From Arctopsyche grandis (taxonomy: Eukaryota; Arthropoda; Insecta; Trichoptera; Hydropsychidae): a stretch of 64,000 nucleotides of DNA. The notes beneath the pieces are model-generated. The model saw nothing but the letters and a program-made list of their open reading frames with translations, ran no database searches and was not told where the DNA came from. Location of the stretch: NCBI RefSeq assembly GCF_051622035.1, contig NC_135356.1, positions 13,750,079 to 13,814,078 on the forward strand, given 5' to 3'. The translations under genes were made by a program, and so were the position numbers. Positions 15,731-31,340 of this stretch are shown one piece after another; the stretch's first letter is position 1, and every line of letters starts with the position of its first letter.

Positions 15731-16150
15731 ATGGATGAGCAATCATACACAAAATTTGCCGAAAGTTTTAACATTCGCCTTGGCATCAATAATCTATATA
15801 TACATTACATCTTGGACGGTCCACAATCTCCACAATTGGATCTGACTTACGTCGAAGCGCAAAATTTTATAGAATTAGCATCGCAAAAGCGGGGAAATAA
15901 AATAAAATCAAACGCAAACAGGGACAGTGTAGTCAAAAGAAGCAAAATGGACCGTGTGATTTATGTTCGAAACTACGACTCGCTCTTTTATACGCGATTC
16001 GAATGCCCTCAAGATTCAAAAGTTTCCCTCCCCCCCCACCCCCCCCCCACCCCGAGAAGCCTAGTTGTGTTAATTCGAAGTTTGATTAAAAAAATTTACG
16101 ACCGCCGGCAACATATTTTCTCAACGGGAAAAATTTCCACGAAAAAATAG
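15731..16150 (+). CDS. Unrecognised 139-codon ORF
   Basis: An open frame starts at ATGGATGAGCAATCATACAC. I do not recognise the product. Residues 1-95 look ordinary (MDEQSYTKF, LDLTYVEAQNFIELASQK, VIYVRNYDSLFYTRF). A C-rich run at 16031-16053 then encodes PPHPPPTPR, and the end is basic (IKKIYDRRQHIF). There is no signal peptide, membrane segment or splice evidence. It may be a decayed or unknown exon, or chance. Confidence 0.2.
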   Translation: MDEQSYTKFAESFNIRLGINNLYIHYILDGPQSPQLDLTYVEAQNFIELASQKRGNKIKSNANRDSVVKRSKMDRVIYVRNYDSLFYTRFECPQDSKVSLPPHPPPTPRSLVVLIRSLIKKIYDRRQHIFSTGKISTKK

Positions 16151-16737
16151 AAAATCTACCCAAGTATTGTGTGTGTAAATCGTGTTTTCGGGTTTCTCGT
16201 ATTTTGTCCGATTCGGTTCGTTCTCGTGTTTTATTCAGAAGTTTGCGTTTTTTCCCGTGCTCCGAGAGAAATACATGAAATCATAACAATAAAAAAGATA
16301 AAGCGATTCGTATTAATAAAACTCTCATACGTAATCTTGACCGGCGAATGTCGATCTGTGGTATGTTACATATTTACATATGTACATACATATATCACGC
16401 GGTATTTGATTTTCGCAATTAAATTTAAATCATAATCAACATGTCTGTACAATGATATGAAAATATTTATCATTAACGATTGAAAAATGTATGAGGTTCT
16501 TTATATAACCAATTAATTATCATTATATAGTAAAATGAGACGATCGTGATGTCATGATCCTATACTTTATATTTGTTATATACACTGAATTCGGTAAAAT
16601 TTCCCACAATGTAAAATATTTAACTACCCGAGCGACGCTGGGTTATTCTGCTAGAGTGTATGTATGTATAAACATATACAATGTGAATATTTATAAAGAT
16701 TAATACATTTACACAGTTTTAAAATCAATGGCTACTA
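16151..16737. other. Intergenic stretch
   Basis: AT-rich, with an 88-codon ORF at 16169-16435 that has no recognisable motif. No gene is supported. Confidence 0.35.
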
Positions 16738-16925
16738 TAGTTGATCCGCTGAAGGAAGTCACTTGGGAAAAACCCACATGCTGTCCCTTACACCGCCTCT
16801 CGGCCAATAGCATTTTGTGTAGACAATAGAACATTGTACGTGCGAAATGCTATTTATTGGCCGAGATGGGGTGAAAGGAACAGCATGTGCATTTTACTTA
16901 AGTGTCTTCCTGCAGCAAAGGACTA
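16738..16925. mobile_element. Fold-back MITE, mariner-like TA flanks
   Basis: The two halves are inverted copies over about 80 bp. On the left: CTGAAGGAAGTCACTT, CACATGCTGTCCCTT, CTCGGCCAATAGCATTT. On the right: AAATGCTATTTATTGGCC, AAGGAACAGCATGTG, AAGTGTCTTCCTGCAGCAAA. Ends are TAGTTGATCC and the inverse of GGACTA, flanked by TA. The TA target suggests a Tc1/mariner-type source; no transposase is present. Confidence 0.7.
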
Positions 16926-18339
16926 TAAATGTAGACTTTTCAGATATGGAGTTTTAGAATGAAAGGGCTTCTATAGAAAAACGCCGGGCAATGCCTGGCA
17001 AATATGTTTATCGACTGTGAGATTCTGCAGTTTTTATTATATGTACCCCTGTTCGCCGAATTTAGTATACTGATTCGTTCTTTTTTAGTGGTTAAATAAT
17101 CAACTACTGGGTTAGTATGGACAGTTTTTGAAAGCATTTGAAGGCTTTTATTACCAACTCCCATTTGCCTCGGCAACGGCGCTTATTATATGGTTATATA
17201 TAAAATAGTAGAATTTCTAATAAAATTAAAATTTCTATTTTTGGTTTGGCCTTCAAAATATGTACATATTTTATAAGTATTTCGTAAAATTTACAGCATT
17301 TTCATGACCATCATATCGCCTACTACAGTTAAGTAAAAGCAAACAATCAAGTGCTACTTTTAGAATTATTTTATCAAATTTACAATGAGTGGCAACAATC
17401 TGTGTACATAAAATATACAATTAAAAAATAGAACTGTTCCGAAATTGCGACCGTGTGAAATTGCAAGTGTGCAATTTTTAATGAAAAATCATGCAAAGTA
17501 CCTATGTAAATCATAAATAATCCAATAACGTACATACGTATATAAGTATTATATACGTAGTTATAAGCCATATTCTAGTGAAATATGAGAAAATAATGTT
17601 AATTTGATAATAATTATGTTTTTTATTGATAAAATAGCGATGGGTAAAATTTTACTTTCGAAATGAAGTAAAATTTCTTCTATAACGAAAATAGTAATGG
17701 TATTGTATCTACACACATACATATATAAAAAAAATGTGTATTTTTCAAATTGAAATGGTACAATGGTTCAGTTCTCTGATTTACGATCTATATGTTTGGA
17801 GTTTTCTTTAAAACTTAAATTGGCAAAAACTTTCGTCTAATGTTAAAAGAATAAACTGGAACGATGAAAGAATAAAAACTTTCTTGATCTTTCATACAAT
17901 TCAATACATTTGAATTGTATGAAAGCAGTCTGAAAACTTGATACTGTTGAAATCCAACGTTATATGCATATGTACATAGTTATATGATTTTGCGTATATG
18001 TACATACATTGTATGTATGTATGAATATGTTGTAATATTTTAAAGAACATCTTCGCAAGATATAATGATTGGATACTGATCTAATCGAAGATGCTAAAAT
18101 AAATATCCAGTTTATTAACATGCATATGAGCTTAAAATTTACAAAGAAGTCTCATTCAGTAAAATTTAACGGTAATGAAGAAATGAAACATGATTTTTAT
18201 CCAACAATATTAACACAGAGCGTAGTTTATCTGAGATTATTTTAGCCTATTTGTGTGATAGTCTACGCTCATCATTATTTTCATAATTGAATGTGATGTA
18301 CGAGTGGAATTTTGATCCTGTCTCTTCCATTTGGTCCTA
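16926..18339. other. AT-rich stretch, one perfect hairpin
   Basis: No gene found. At 17889-17925 a perfect 16-bp inverted repeat (CTTTCATACAATTCAA and its complement) surrounds a 5-base loop. The stem is too short for an ordinary miRNA precursor, and it has no family members in the window. Confidence 0.4.
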
Positions 18340-18640
18340 GTACGGATGTACATATTATACATATACATATTTGCGGCTGGTTCTTATATGTATATTGGTG
18401 CTGACTGAAGATGCAAGACATTCACTACTTTGTATTTTATTATTTGATATTTTTACTTTTTTTGCTATTGTTTTGTTATGATTATGTATAAATGTATTTT
18501 TGTTTGTGTATATACATATGTATATAGGTATGTATATATTTTTATTTTTCTCATCTCTGTATTTTTTCGACCATTGTGGTGCACGAGGGACTCCATTAGG
18601 ACCAAAATGGCCCAAACTTAAACTTAAATAAATTATTAAA
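18340..18640 (+). mobile_element. LINE-like 3' tail, family K copy 2
   Basis: Same order as 120-450: GGTGC..GA..GCAAGACATTC, TATTTGATATTTTTACTTT, a long T-rich part, then a hairpin at 18569-18612 (GACCATTGTGG against CCAAAATGGCC, imperfect) and an A-rich AATAAAT tail. Confidence 0.55.
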
Positions 18641-19934
18641 TTTTTAATTAACATAAACGTATGTGCATACATATGTATGTATGTATACAACTATATGTTT
18701 CTTTGATTAGAATTATATTGTGATTTATGAAGTTAAAAAAACTGATTTATTCAAATTTATCATAAAAACTTCTACAAATATGAAAAACTATTGTCCGAGT
18801 ATGTATGTATGTAATAACGAATTTATATGACCAAAGAATATATTATATAAGAAAATGAAACATCAAGCATATATAATATGTATATGTCATGTAATAAATT
18901 TCTTACCTTATGCAAAATATGCATACAATAGAATATTTAAATATCTACATACATATGTAGTTATTATAAAAAATCTTTTCTCTTTCTATTATTTATTTGG
19001 AAACCAATTAGTTTCGATTTGGTTAGGCTTATGTACCTAACGCAGTTCGCTGATTTAACAATTATATACAAGTCGAATTGTCGTGGCTTCAAATCTAGAC
19101 CTCAATCGAAAAATATATTTGATTTTATGGATTATTACGAGCAATCATCACTGGCAAGTTCTGGTTGATTATGAAATCCAGATGTATCTAGTATTCTGTC
19201 AGATTTATACGACAATAATGAATTGGAATATGGCAAATACGAAATTGACAAAATTAACAACTACCTACGAAAATCATAAACCATTCAAATACTTAATTAT
19301 TTCCGCTACATAAGGTGAATATTATAAAAAAAACCTTTCTCAAGACAATTTCACTACACGGAAAATAATATAAATATTTGACATGGCAATTTCCGCTACA
19401 TTCAGAATCACATATGTGTGTATGCATATGTACATATATAAAGAAAAACATTTAAGTTACACGGCCTTTTCATTCGTACAGTATTGGAAAAACACTATAA
19501 TGAACGTTGATTAAATGTTCGGGTTACGAGTAAACATACACTATTTATCCAATATATGTATGTAGCTTCTACAAATCGCTGACGATTCACCTAACTATCA
19601 TCCCAGAATCCTATTCCAACAATACAATTAGATAAGTTATTAGTTTTTCAGCGGAATATATGTATCTCATTGCAGATAAATCCACACATCTACGAGCTAC
19701 GAGATATGTGTGGTCTACGGAGATGCAACGTAACCGTGAGTGATGTTACGAGCCTTCAGATGATTTTGGCGAACTGTGCACGCCTCTGGGTTCGAGTATG
19801 CGTGCTTGTGAATGTTTTTTCTTTTTTTTTTTATTTCATCTTTTTTTTGCGGTCCAGCGTCGAGGTAACGGTGAGCCGCCCGCAAAAAGAAAGGACTATA
19901 GCGAAACGGTGAAAGAAGGGGCAATAGGGATGAG
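18641..19934. other. Upstream region of the Tweedle gene
   Basis: AT-rich until about 19650, then GC-richer to the promoter. No repeat family is recognised and no convincing ORF; the 80- and 69-codon ORFs at 19670-19924 overlap antisense and lack motifs. It may carry regulatory DNA of the downstream gene. Confidence 0.35.
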
Positions 19935-19937
19935 CTA

Positions 19938-19971
19938 CTTAAACGGCCACTCGTTTCTTCGATTCATCAGT
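19938..19971 (+). promoter_or_regulatory. Putative core promoter of the Tweedle gene
   Basis: TCAGT at 19967-19971 is the arthropod initiator. A TATA-like CTTAAA at 19938-19943 begins 31 bp upstream of its A. The start codon follows 66 bp after that A, giving a short leader. Spacing is right for a TATA/Inr promoter, but the start site is inferred. Confidence 0.5.
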
Positions 19972-20034
19972 CACCGTTTGCTTGCTTTCTTCACCAGAGC
20001 AACTGCATCTGGCCACTCCACTTTCACTACTGAA

Positions 20035-22253
20035 ATGAAGCCTTTTGCGGTAAGTTCGCTTGCGTTGTGTATCTGTATACATCTTTCTGTTTTTACTTGT
20101 ATGTCCTTTTGGCGATGATTTTTGAATCGTTTCTGCGCGGTATCATATGTATATCCTTGTTTTGGGTCCTTACAGCGTCTTCGTCTGATTCGGATACTTC
20201 GGTTTTGTAGTGTTGTGTATCTGTGATAACGCGTGTGTTTCCGAAAAGGACTCTAATTCTAATCTGTTTCATCTGAAACTGTGTTACGAATTCGATTCGT
20301 TTCAAGGATATATTACATATCGCAAGTGAAGATGTGATTTTTGACTATATAAGTTTTAAGGACAACTTCTCATTAATTCGATTTAAATATGTTCATATTA
20401 GTGTGTACGTTCTGTTGATTTGTCAACGGGAGAAAGAATAATTGTATAGTTTTTTTTTTTTGGGAAATATCTATGGAAATTGTATACATAATATGATTGA
20501 ATTTCTGTTTTTTATGGTTATGTGACGGTTTAGTATTCAAACTTTAATTCGATTAAAAAAGCGACCAAAATTGAGTAGTATTGATTTAAATAATAATTTC
20601 GCCTGACGGGTTTGTAGTTTATAAAATGTCAAATATAAACGGGTTTGTAGTTTATAAAATGTCATATAGTTTATAAAATGTCAAAAATCCGATTACAAAC
20701 TGATTCTGAAAACGGTTTTAATTAAAAAATAGTATAGAGAATATCTTTATAGCATGGTACATATGTAGATCGTTTCTATAAGAAAATTGAAAATAGTTCC
20801 ATAAAAAAAATTGAAAGGAAAAAAAGACAATTTTTTTTAGTTCATTTAACTGATCTAAATTTTTTTATATCTACATATATGTATATAAGCTGAATCGAGC
20901 TTACAAAGTTAAGCAAGGAGTATAACCAAAGATCAGCGTTGGAAAAATGCTTTTAAAATAATAATAGACCACACCACTAGTGTTTAAAGTAAGAGATCAA
21001 AAATGGATGGTTTTTCTAAGAAATTGACAATAGTGAACTATTTTTTGTGTGAAAAACATCCATCTTTAAATGGATGGAAGTGACTTATCTTGACAAAATT
21101 TGTATTCTATAATAAAGTAGGTGCGTATGGAACTGAAAATTGGTAGTCCTTACATATCGTAGCGAATTTCTACATAAGTTATGCGTTGCTTTATATACAT
21201 TACAAACATATATCTTACGTATATACATAGCTGCGTATCTGTAAATTTCCACTAGTTTGTGTATACATATGATGGTGTTAATTTTGTTTACAGCTATTGA
21301 CTTTGACCGTTGTGGGGTTGTGCTCTGCGCGACCGGAGCCCCCCATCGGCTACGACTACCCTCAACCCTCGGGCAGCTATGGAGCACCCCATAGTGGTGG
21401 AATCGGAGGAGGAATTGGGGGAGGACTTGGTGGACTCGGAGGAGGAATTGGAATAAGAGGAGGCGGTGGCGGTCACATCCTGAGTGGAGGAGGTATCGGA
21501 GGAGGTATCGGAGGAGGTATTGGAGGAGGCTTCATCGGAGGTGGAGGACACAGCGGAGGAGGCGGTGGAGGAGGATTCTCAGATGGAGGTTTCGGTGGAG
21601 GATACGCCAGCGGCTTCGGAGGAGGATACCAATCTGCCATCATCCAGAAGCACATCTACGTCCACGTCCCACCTCCAGAACCCGTCGAGCACAGACAACA
21701 ACACATCCCAGCCGTAGCACCAGCCCAGAAGCATTACAAGATCATCTTCATTAAGGCTCCTGCCCCACCCGCACCCACCGCTCCAATCATCCCACTGCAA
21801 CAACAGAACGAAGAGAAGACCCTCGTATACGTTTTGGTCAAGAAACCAGAAGAACAACCCGATATTATCATCCCAACTCCAGCTCCTACTCAACCCTCAA
21901 AACCAGAAGTTTACTTCATCAAGTACAGAAGCCAAAAGGAAGGAGGTGGAATTGGAGGAGGAATCGGAGGAATCGGTGGTGGAATTGGAGGAGGAATCGG
22001 AGGTGGAATCGGAGGAGGAATCGGCGGTGGAATTGGAGGAGGAATCGGAGGTGGAATCGGAGGTGGAATCGGAGGAGGAATCGGAGGAGGAATCGGAGGA
22101 GGAATCGGGGGAGGAATCGGAGGTGGAAGAGACGAAGGTCACATCGGTGGTACTGGAATCGGTGGTACCGGTGGTGGTGGGCTTGATATCGGTGGTGGTG
22201 GTGCTGGCCAATATGGACCACCTGGACACGTTCCTGGATCACCTATCCACTAA
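20035..22253 (+). CDS. Tweedle (DUF243) cuticle protein, glycine-rich
   Basis: Join of 20035-20049 and 21294-22253. Exon 1 is ATG plus four codons ending at GCG before GTAAGT. The intron is phase 0 and ends in TTTGTTTACAG. The 324-residue product is a secreted structural protein of the cuticle; Tweedle proteins bind chitin in the exoskeleton. Residues 1-17 (MKPFALLTLTVVGLCSA) are a signal peptide, split by the intron as is usual in cuticle genes. Residues 41-116 are Gly-rich (GGGI type). The Tweedle core is about 120-220: QKHIYVHVPPPE (123-134), KHYKIIFIKAP (151-161), EEKTLVYVLVKKPEE (178-192) and KPEVYFIKYR (208-217). Residues 222-283 are GGGI repeats, and the tail is HIGGTGIGG to GSPIH. All four core blocks are intact. 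No second Tweedle gene is in the window, although the family often forms clusters. Codon use is richer in GC than the surroundings. Confidence 0.93.
20050..21293 (+). other. Intron 1 of the Tweedle gene
   Basis: 1,244 bp from GTAAGT to TTTACAG, phase 0 after codon 5. It is AT-rich and contains a short tandem repeat at about 20607-20683 (TAGTTTATAAAATGTCA three times). No nested gene is seen. Tiny first exon plus intron inside the signal peptide is the common layout of insect cuticle protein genes. Confidence 0.9.
21955..22130 (+). repeat. Coding 12-bp minisatellite (GGGI repeats)
   Basis: About fifteen imperfect copies of GGAGGAGGAATC inside exon 2 encode Gly-Gly-Gly-Ile. Third positions vary (GGA/GGT/GGC, ATC/ATT), so the array is not freshly expanded. 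The repeat lacks stop codons in other frames, which explains the long antisense and +1 ORFs here. Confidence 0.85.
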
Positions 22254-22451
22254 GTCAATGTATACAATCACATTTCATCGCGCCAAGCCATTCATTCTCA
22301 TCACCAGGTTTTTGTTTTTTTGAATTAAAAATTAAAAACATCATACATCTATTTTGTAAATATTTACTAGTGTATAGTTTTTCTCTTTAAAGATAATTTA
22401 TGTTTATTTTTTGGAAATTATATTTTTTTATACAAATGTTTAATGTACGAA

Positions 22452-22457
22452 AATAAA
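22452..22457 (+). terminator. Polyadenylation signal of the Tweedle gene
   Basis: AATAAA about 200 bp after the stop codon, followed by a short T-rich segment. It is the first canonical hexamer after the stop codon and is the likely 3' end. Confidence 0.55.
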
Positions 22458-22459
22458 AG

Positions 22460-25317
22460 AGAAGTATTTCTCAAATGAAAAAAAATGTTCCATTTTAATT
22501 TTTGCACTACAAACAATTACACAAATTACACAAATTTTATATAATATAATATAATACACAATGAAATTTATGTATAAGTCCAAAATTGCTTTGCGAAAAT
22601 AAGCGACTTAATAATTTATTTTAATTCATATTAATTGCGTCTGCGAATTATTTAATCATTTTTTTTCTTAATTTATAGATAAATATAAAGGTATGTATTT
22701 TACATATGTTTGTATGAATATATAAAAAATCTTACCTTGAGACATGTTTTTAAAAAAAAAAAATTTATTTGTTCTAATGAAATAGTTACATTGTATGTAC
22801 ATACATATGTAGATATAATTTGAAAAATTTGAAGAAATATCCAAGAACAGTTTCTCTTTGCCTTTTTTTGATATACATATATTATAAACAATGTATAGGA
22901 AATTGCATTTTATTCAATGGTTGTAAAAAAAGTTTGATATGTATATTGCTTGTATATGTATTTATTTTATTTATTGAAATATCAACAGACAACAAGATGT
23001 AGAAATGCATAAAAACAAAGAGTAAATATATAATATATATACATATATAACATCCGAGTCCAATTACAGATTAATATAATATATATGTACATATTATATA
23101 ATATATGTATATGGAGATATAAATATATAAATATCCACTTTTTAAAAGCTTTTTTTGGCATTTCAACATGGAAAGATTGCATTATGTCTATCCATACATA
23201 TGTATGTACATACATAGTTTGGTTTTAAAAAAATATAATTTTTTTATTGATATTTGGACAATGAAAATTAATATTATTATTTTAATTAAGTGGATCAATT
23301 TTCTTAAGTTAATGAAATTTTTCTTACAAAAATATGTCATAAATTAGTGGTAGCCGTTAAATATATCAATTATAATATATGTACATACATATGTGTGTAT
23401 GTATGTACATACCAAAAATTAATATTTGTGTATATGTTTGTACATTATACAAATCTACAGATTTGAAATTTAATATATTATATAATTTCATGATAGCCTA
23501 ACTTAGACCGTAGGTAGGTTTTGAAAGGGTTCTGAGCCTTTTTAAAGATTTTTTTTAAATTTCACCTGTTCGAGCTGTCACCAGGTGTATATTTCTAAAA
23601 GTTATTTGTAAGATTAAAACGTGATTAGTATCTGATCCAGACGGCTAAATTTAATAAGGCATAATATGATGGCAACATAATAGATAACGTTCGGCAGGTA
23701 TGTGCTATGAAAAATCAATTAAAATTCCTCTAATTGACAACCGTTGTCTTCTCGAAGCGACAAACAAAAACAAAACAAAAAAAAACACATACACGTATGT
23801 AAATATGACGAAATAACGGTCTCGTTTTTGGCACACACCGTGAGTAACCAATAGAGTGGCAATTTTTGATCTTGTTTTGGCGGAACCGGGGCATCTGGTA
23901 AACAACTTTTACTGGTTCGCAACGTCTCTTATCTCGCGCATCATCTTTACATTCTCCCGTTTATTAATTTTTATTAATATTTAGTGTTTATTTTTTTTTG
24001 TGCCTCCCCCCTCCCATCAATATCTATGAATACATTACGCTATCGAGGCCATCGTAAAAGTGCGACCTTTTGCAAGTAATTATTTGGTCATTAGGCGACC
24101 GTAACGGTTGACCAACTCTATGGAGCTTTGTATTTTTGCACGGTTCGCGATATTCTTAAGCGAAATATCAACATAGAAAAATTGAGAAAGAGTGTCTTTC
24201 AAACACTTTCAAGATTACCAAATATTACTTCTAATTAATGTGGATCAATAAAACTGCAATAGTTTATACATACATATATTGTAAAGGCAAGTTCTAGAAC
24301 GTGGAAAACTAAAATTCAGAATTGGGTTTAAGGATCAATTTCTATAATATTCCACAGAGAATATATCGAAATTTGTTTTTGTTTAGATATATAAGATGAT
24401 ATATTTTAAGAAAGTTTCTTTTTCGATTGCATTTTTCATAACAAAGCTTCGAATTTCCGCACAAATATTCTCAATGGGAAAGTCCTTAGATATCTTTACT
24501 GGAACAAACCGAATGCTAAAAGTTCATTCATTTTTATTGTTTTGTTGATTGATTGGTTTGATTGTATGAGCTATAGCTCTATACTATTGAAACTATGTAT
24601 GTATGTACACTTTAAAATGATTTTCTACTAATATGTAAAAAATTCTATCTCATATATCTCAATTCAGTAATATTCACAAAATAATAGACAGGTCTCTTTG
24701 AAAATATAATTCCAATATTTTCACTGGTTTTCCTTTATAAAAAGTATGCAAGATGAATCTCCAAAAAAAATATTTATATTGGATGCCAACATTAAAATTG
24801 GCTTATTTTATAACAAATATATTGACAAAATCTGCTCTGACATTTGGTCTAATCTGTAGATTATATTAATTTTTTTTTATAAGTTTCATTTATGTTCCTT
24901 ACTACATACTACTATTCAAAGATTATATAATTGGCTTGGCCAACTCAAATTTTGATAAATTTAGATAGATTGTCATTTGAAATAGATACGTATAGCGAAT
25001 TTCAAAGTAATTGCTTCGGTAAACGGTGGTTCGAAATTGATTTCAAGATTTTATCTGTAAAAATAAAAATGTCTAGCTAAGCAAAGAAAACCATCTAGAA
25101 TCGTCTCAACAAAAGTGGTTCTGTAATTTTCTGATAAAAGCTTCTATCAATCTACTCGATACATAATATTTTTAGAATTATTAGTTACTAATATGTTCAG
25201 TTTCAATGTACGTATATAAGTAACGAATGATTCAAATATTTGTTTCTTATATGTCTAAAATTCGCATAATAATTTCCTGTTTACCTTCTGGAGTGGAAAT
25301 AATATAAATAATATAAT
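22460..25317. other. AT-rich stretch without a gene
   Basis: Very AT-rich with many TACATA/TATGTA motifs (22790-22810, 23040-23110, 23190-23215, 23380-23410). I find no gene, RNA or repeat family. The segment 23700-24130 is somewhat less AT-rich, with two overlapping short antisense ORFs lacking motifs. Confidence 0.4.
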
Positions 25318-25752
25318 AGCCAGCAGCATAGTTCGGACGTTAAGCTTCTGCTTACCGTCAAGAAGGGTTCTATCCCTGAATGAAAATGAATTTTTCAGAG
25401 TATGCTGTTGGTCAGACCTGGATTTGTGACTCCAGGTTGATCGTTTCCTATCAGAGTTTGCCAATTTTCTCTGATTTCATTGTTAAAACGGTTCCCGGAA
25501 AAAAAATTGGCTAAAAATCCTTCCTACCTACTATGTCACCACTATTTGAAATTTGATTGATGTACAATAAAAATTTATTTACAATTCATATATGTCTCGT
25601 TCATTTGCGAGTTTTTTCAGTGTCTCGCAATTCAACGACTTATAATAAAAATGCTGCATTTGTATTTGTAATTGGCCAGGAAGGCGCATTGGGATTTACC
25701 TGTAAGGCCTTCCTGGTATATATGTAAAAAAAAAAAAAAAAAAAAAAAAATA
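25318..25752 (+). mobile_element. SINE type B, full-length copy
   Basis: Head: CAGCATAGTTCGGACGTTAA (box A region) and GGGTTCTATCCC (box B). Shared core: GTGACTCCAGGTTGATCGTT, AGAGTTTGCCAATTT, GTTAAAACGGTTCC. Type-B body: TATAATAAAAATGCTGCATT, then the 3' hairpin CCAGGAAGGC paired to GCCTTCCTGG, and a pure A tail (about 25 A). Confidence 0.85.
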
Positions 25753-26868
25753 CATACACAGAGTCGTGTAAAGGGGGGCTGGAGGAGGACCATGGGTGTC
25801 GAAATTAAATGCGATTTTAAAATAATTACGACAAATTCCCAAAATTTTAAGTGAAATAATAAATGAAAAGATATTTTTCCCACATTTGATTGAAAATATA
25901 TCAAATAAAAAATAGACCATTTACATACATACATACGTTTGTAGAAGTCCTTCGATTAATAAATATATTTAATTTGCAACTAAAAAAATATGACGATAGC
26001 ATCTACATATGTACATACTATGTAGTTTTCTTGAATATTCTAGCTGAAAAATTTTTCAGTTAACTTAAAATAGTCGAAATTATTTTAAGAAAATGTAACA
26101 CAATTCATAGATTTAGGTAAAATATTGCCTCTTTAATGGCAAGGAAAATATTTTTTTAATATAAAGAAACTTGTAATTTGCAATTCGTATTCATTTTGGT
26201 AATCATGCTCTTCTATTTGAGTCATTTGAAAATTTAACAGTAAATAAATTTTTATTACATATTATAATATTATACATATGTATGTAAAAAAAGTTTAAAT
26301 ATAATTTTTGAGATTGGGAGTGGGGGGAGGGGGGCGTCAAGTCAAACTTTTTATTCGCACTGCTCTTTACATATATAAATAAATAAATATATGTACAGTA
26401 TAATATCGTTGGAGTTGATCAATCTGAATCTTATAATTATCCATATGACAAAACACAATATTGGTATAATCGAATATTATTTTTATTTAATTATATAAAT
26501 ATACTTTTATATTATATATATTGAATACATATGAAATTCAAGGTCATCAAGACAAAGCCACATATATACATATTATACATATTTTATATCCAATAAAAAT
26601 TAAAACATACTCACAATTAGACATCAGTCACGTGAGTGCAACATTAACAAGAAAAATTTTTGCCAGAGCCCAATTGTGGGCTTCATACTTTTCACAAAAT
26701 TATAAAATAATATTTGTTTTATGAAGTTTCCGATCGCAATGAAAATAATTGAATAAGGTATCAAAAAAGCCAAACTATATAGGAATATACATAAAGTAAA
26801 TACCGACAAAAGGAAAAAATTAAACTTTCGCAAGGCCGATATAAAGCTTCATGACGGTTCTAGTTTTA
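25753..26868. other. AT-rich stretch without a gene
   Basis: Contains a short G-rich run at about 26320-26340 (GGGGGGAGGGGGGCG). No gene recognised. Confidence 0.4.
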
Positions 26869-27206
26869 GGAAGAAAACACACTGAGTGGTATGGGACATC
26901 ATGTGTCCTTAGCTTCCAGCTGTGCACGTGTAGAATGAATATGTTTGGGAGGTCGCACGTGTATGCATATCCATATGCAACCGACAAGATTCTTCTAGAT
27001 TTTTTCAAATATGGGATTCACCGTTATCGATCACTGTAAAGCACGGACAAATACAAGGATAAAATATCACCGAAAACATTCCAGGTGGTGATTTTTGGGA
27101 TTGTGAATCATGTATATAGACTAGGGGGGAGGGGGGCTGCGTTTTTTTCGCATGTTAAGGTATCTAAAAAAACACGTACCACTTCCCACTCAGTGTGTTT
27201 TTGCCC
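26869..27206. mobile_element. PIF/Harbinger-like MITE, complete
   Basis: 338 bp. The left end GGAAGAAAACACACTGAGTG and the inverse of the right end, GGGCAAAAACACACTGAGTG, are terminal inverted repeats. TTA flanks both sides (26866-26868 and 27207-27209), the target duplication typical of PIF/Harbinger. The interior shares AAATATGGGATTCACCGTTA and TATCGATCACTGTAAAGCA with the copies at 37914 and 14772. No transposase. Confidence 0.75.
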
Positions 27207-27285
27207 TTAGCCTAGTGTATTCGATGCTTTTAAAAATCAATAATTAAATGCTTACATATATAAGGATTGCTCTATAAAGATGCAG

Positions 27286-27700
27286 TATGGCTCGGTGGTT
27301 ACGTTTATGTTTATCACCGAGAGCTTACCGGGTTTAATCCCGTGCTAATCTTTAATACTGCTGGTCAAACTTGGACATTTGTGGCTCTAAGTCAATTGTT
27401 TATTATCAGAGTTTGCCAATTTATCGGATTTCATTGTTAAAACGGTTCCTTCAACAAATTGGCAAAAATCATCCTACCCGTTATGTCACAAATATCTGAA
27501 TTTGTACAATATGTACCAATTTATCTGTCTCTATGGTCTTTCGAGTTCTTCAGCTTCTCGAAATACATACGATTCATGTAATAAAAATGCTGCTATGTTT
27601 TGTCATTAATTGTCTAGGAAGGCGCATTGGCGTCTACTTGTTAGGGCTTCCTGTTCTATGTATATCCATGTAAAATAAAATAAAAATAATAAAATATCAT
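27286..27700 (+). mobile_element. SINE type B, full-length copy
   Basis: Head GCAGTATGGCTCGGTGGTTA and box B GGGTTTAATCCC, the shared core (TTATCAGAGTTTGCCAATTT, GTTAAAACGGTTCC), body with GTAATAAAAATGCTG, 3' hairpin TAGGAAGGCGCATTGGCGTC..GGGCTTCCTG, and an AAATAAAAATAATAAA tail. Confidence 0.82.

Positions 27701-31339
<3,639 letters not shown>

Positions 31340-31340
<1 letters not shown>

Noticed and set aside
17889..17925. Perfect hairpin considered as a miRNA precursor
   Set aside because: The stem is only 16 bp with a 5-base loop, shorter than an animal pre-miRNA.
20896..20945. Resemblance to a 5S rRNA internal segment (CAAAGTTAAGCAAGGA)
   Set aside because: Only about 12 bases fit the 5S control region and the rest does not fold or align; too weak for a 5S gene or 5S-derived SINE.
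21897..22242. Antisense Ser/Asp- and Arg/Phe-rich ORFs over the Tweedle gene
   Set aside because: They result from the GGA/ATC coding repeat read on the other strand; there is no start context or independent evidence.
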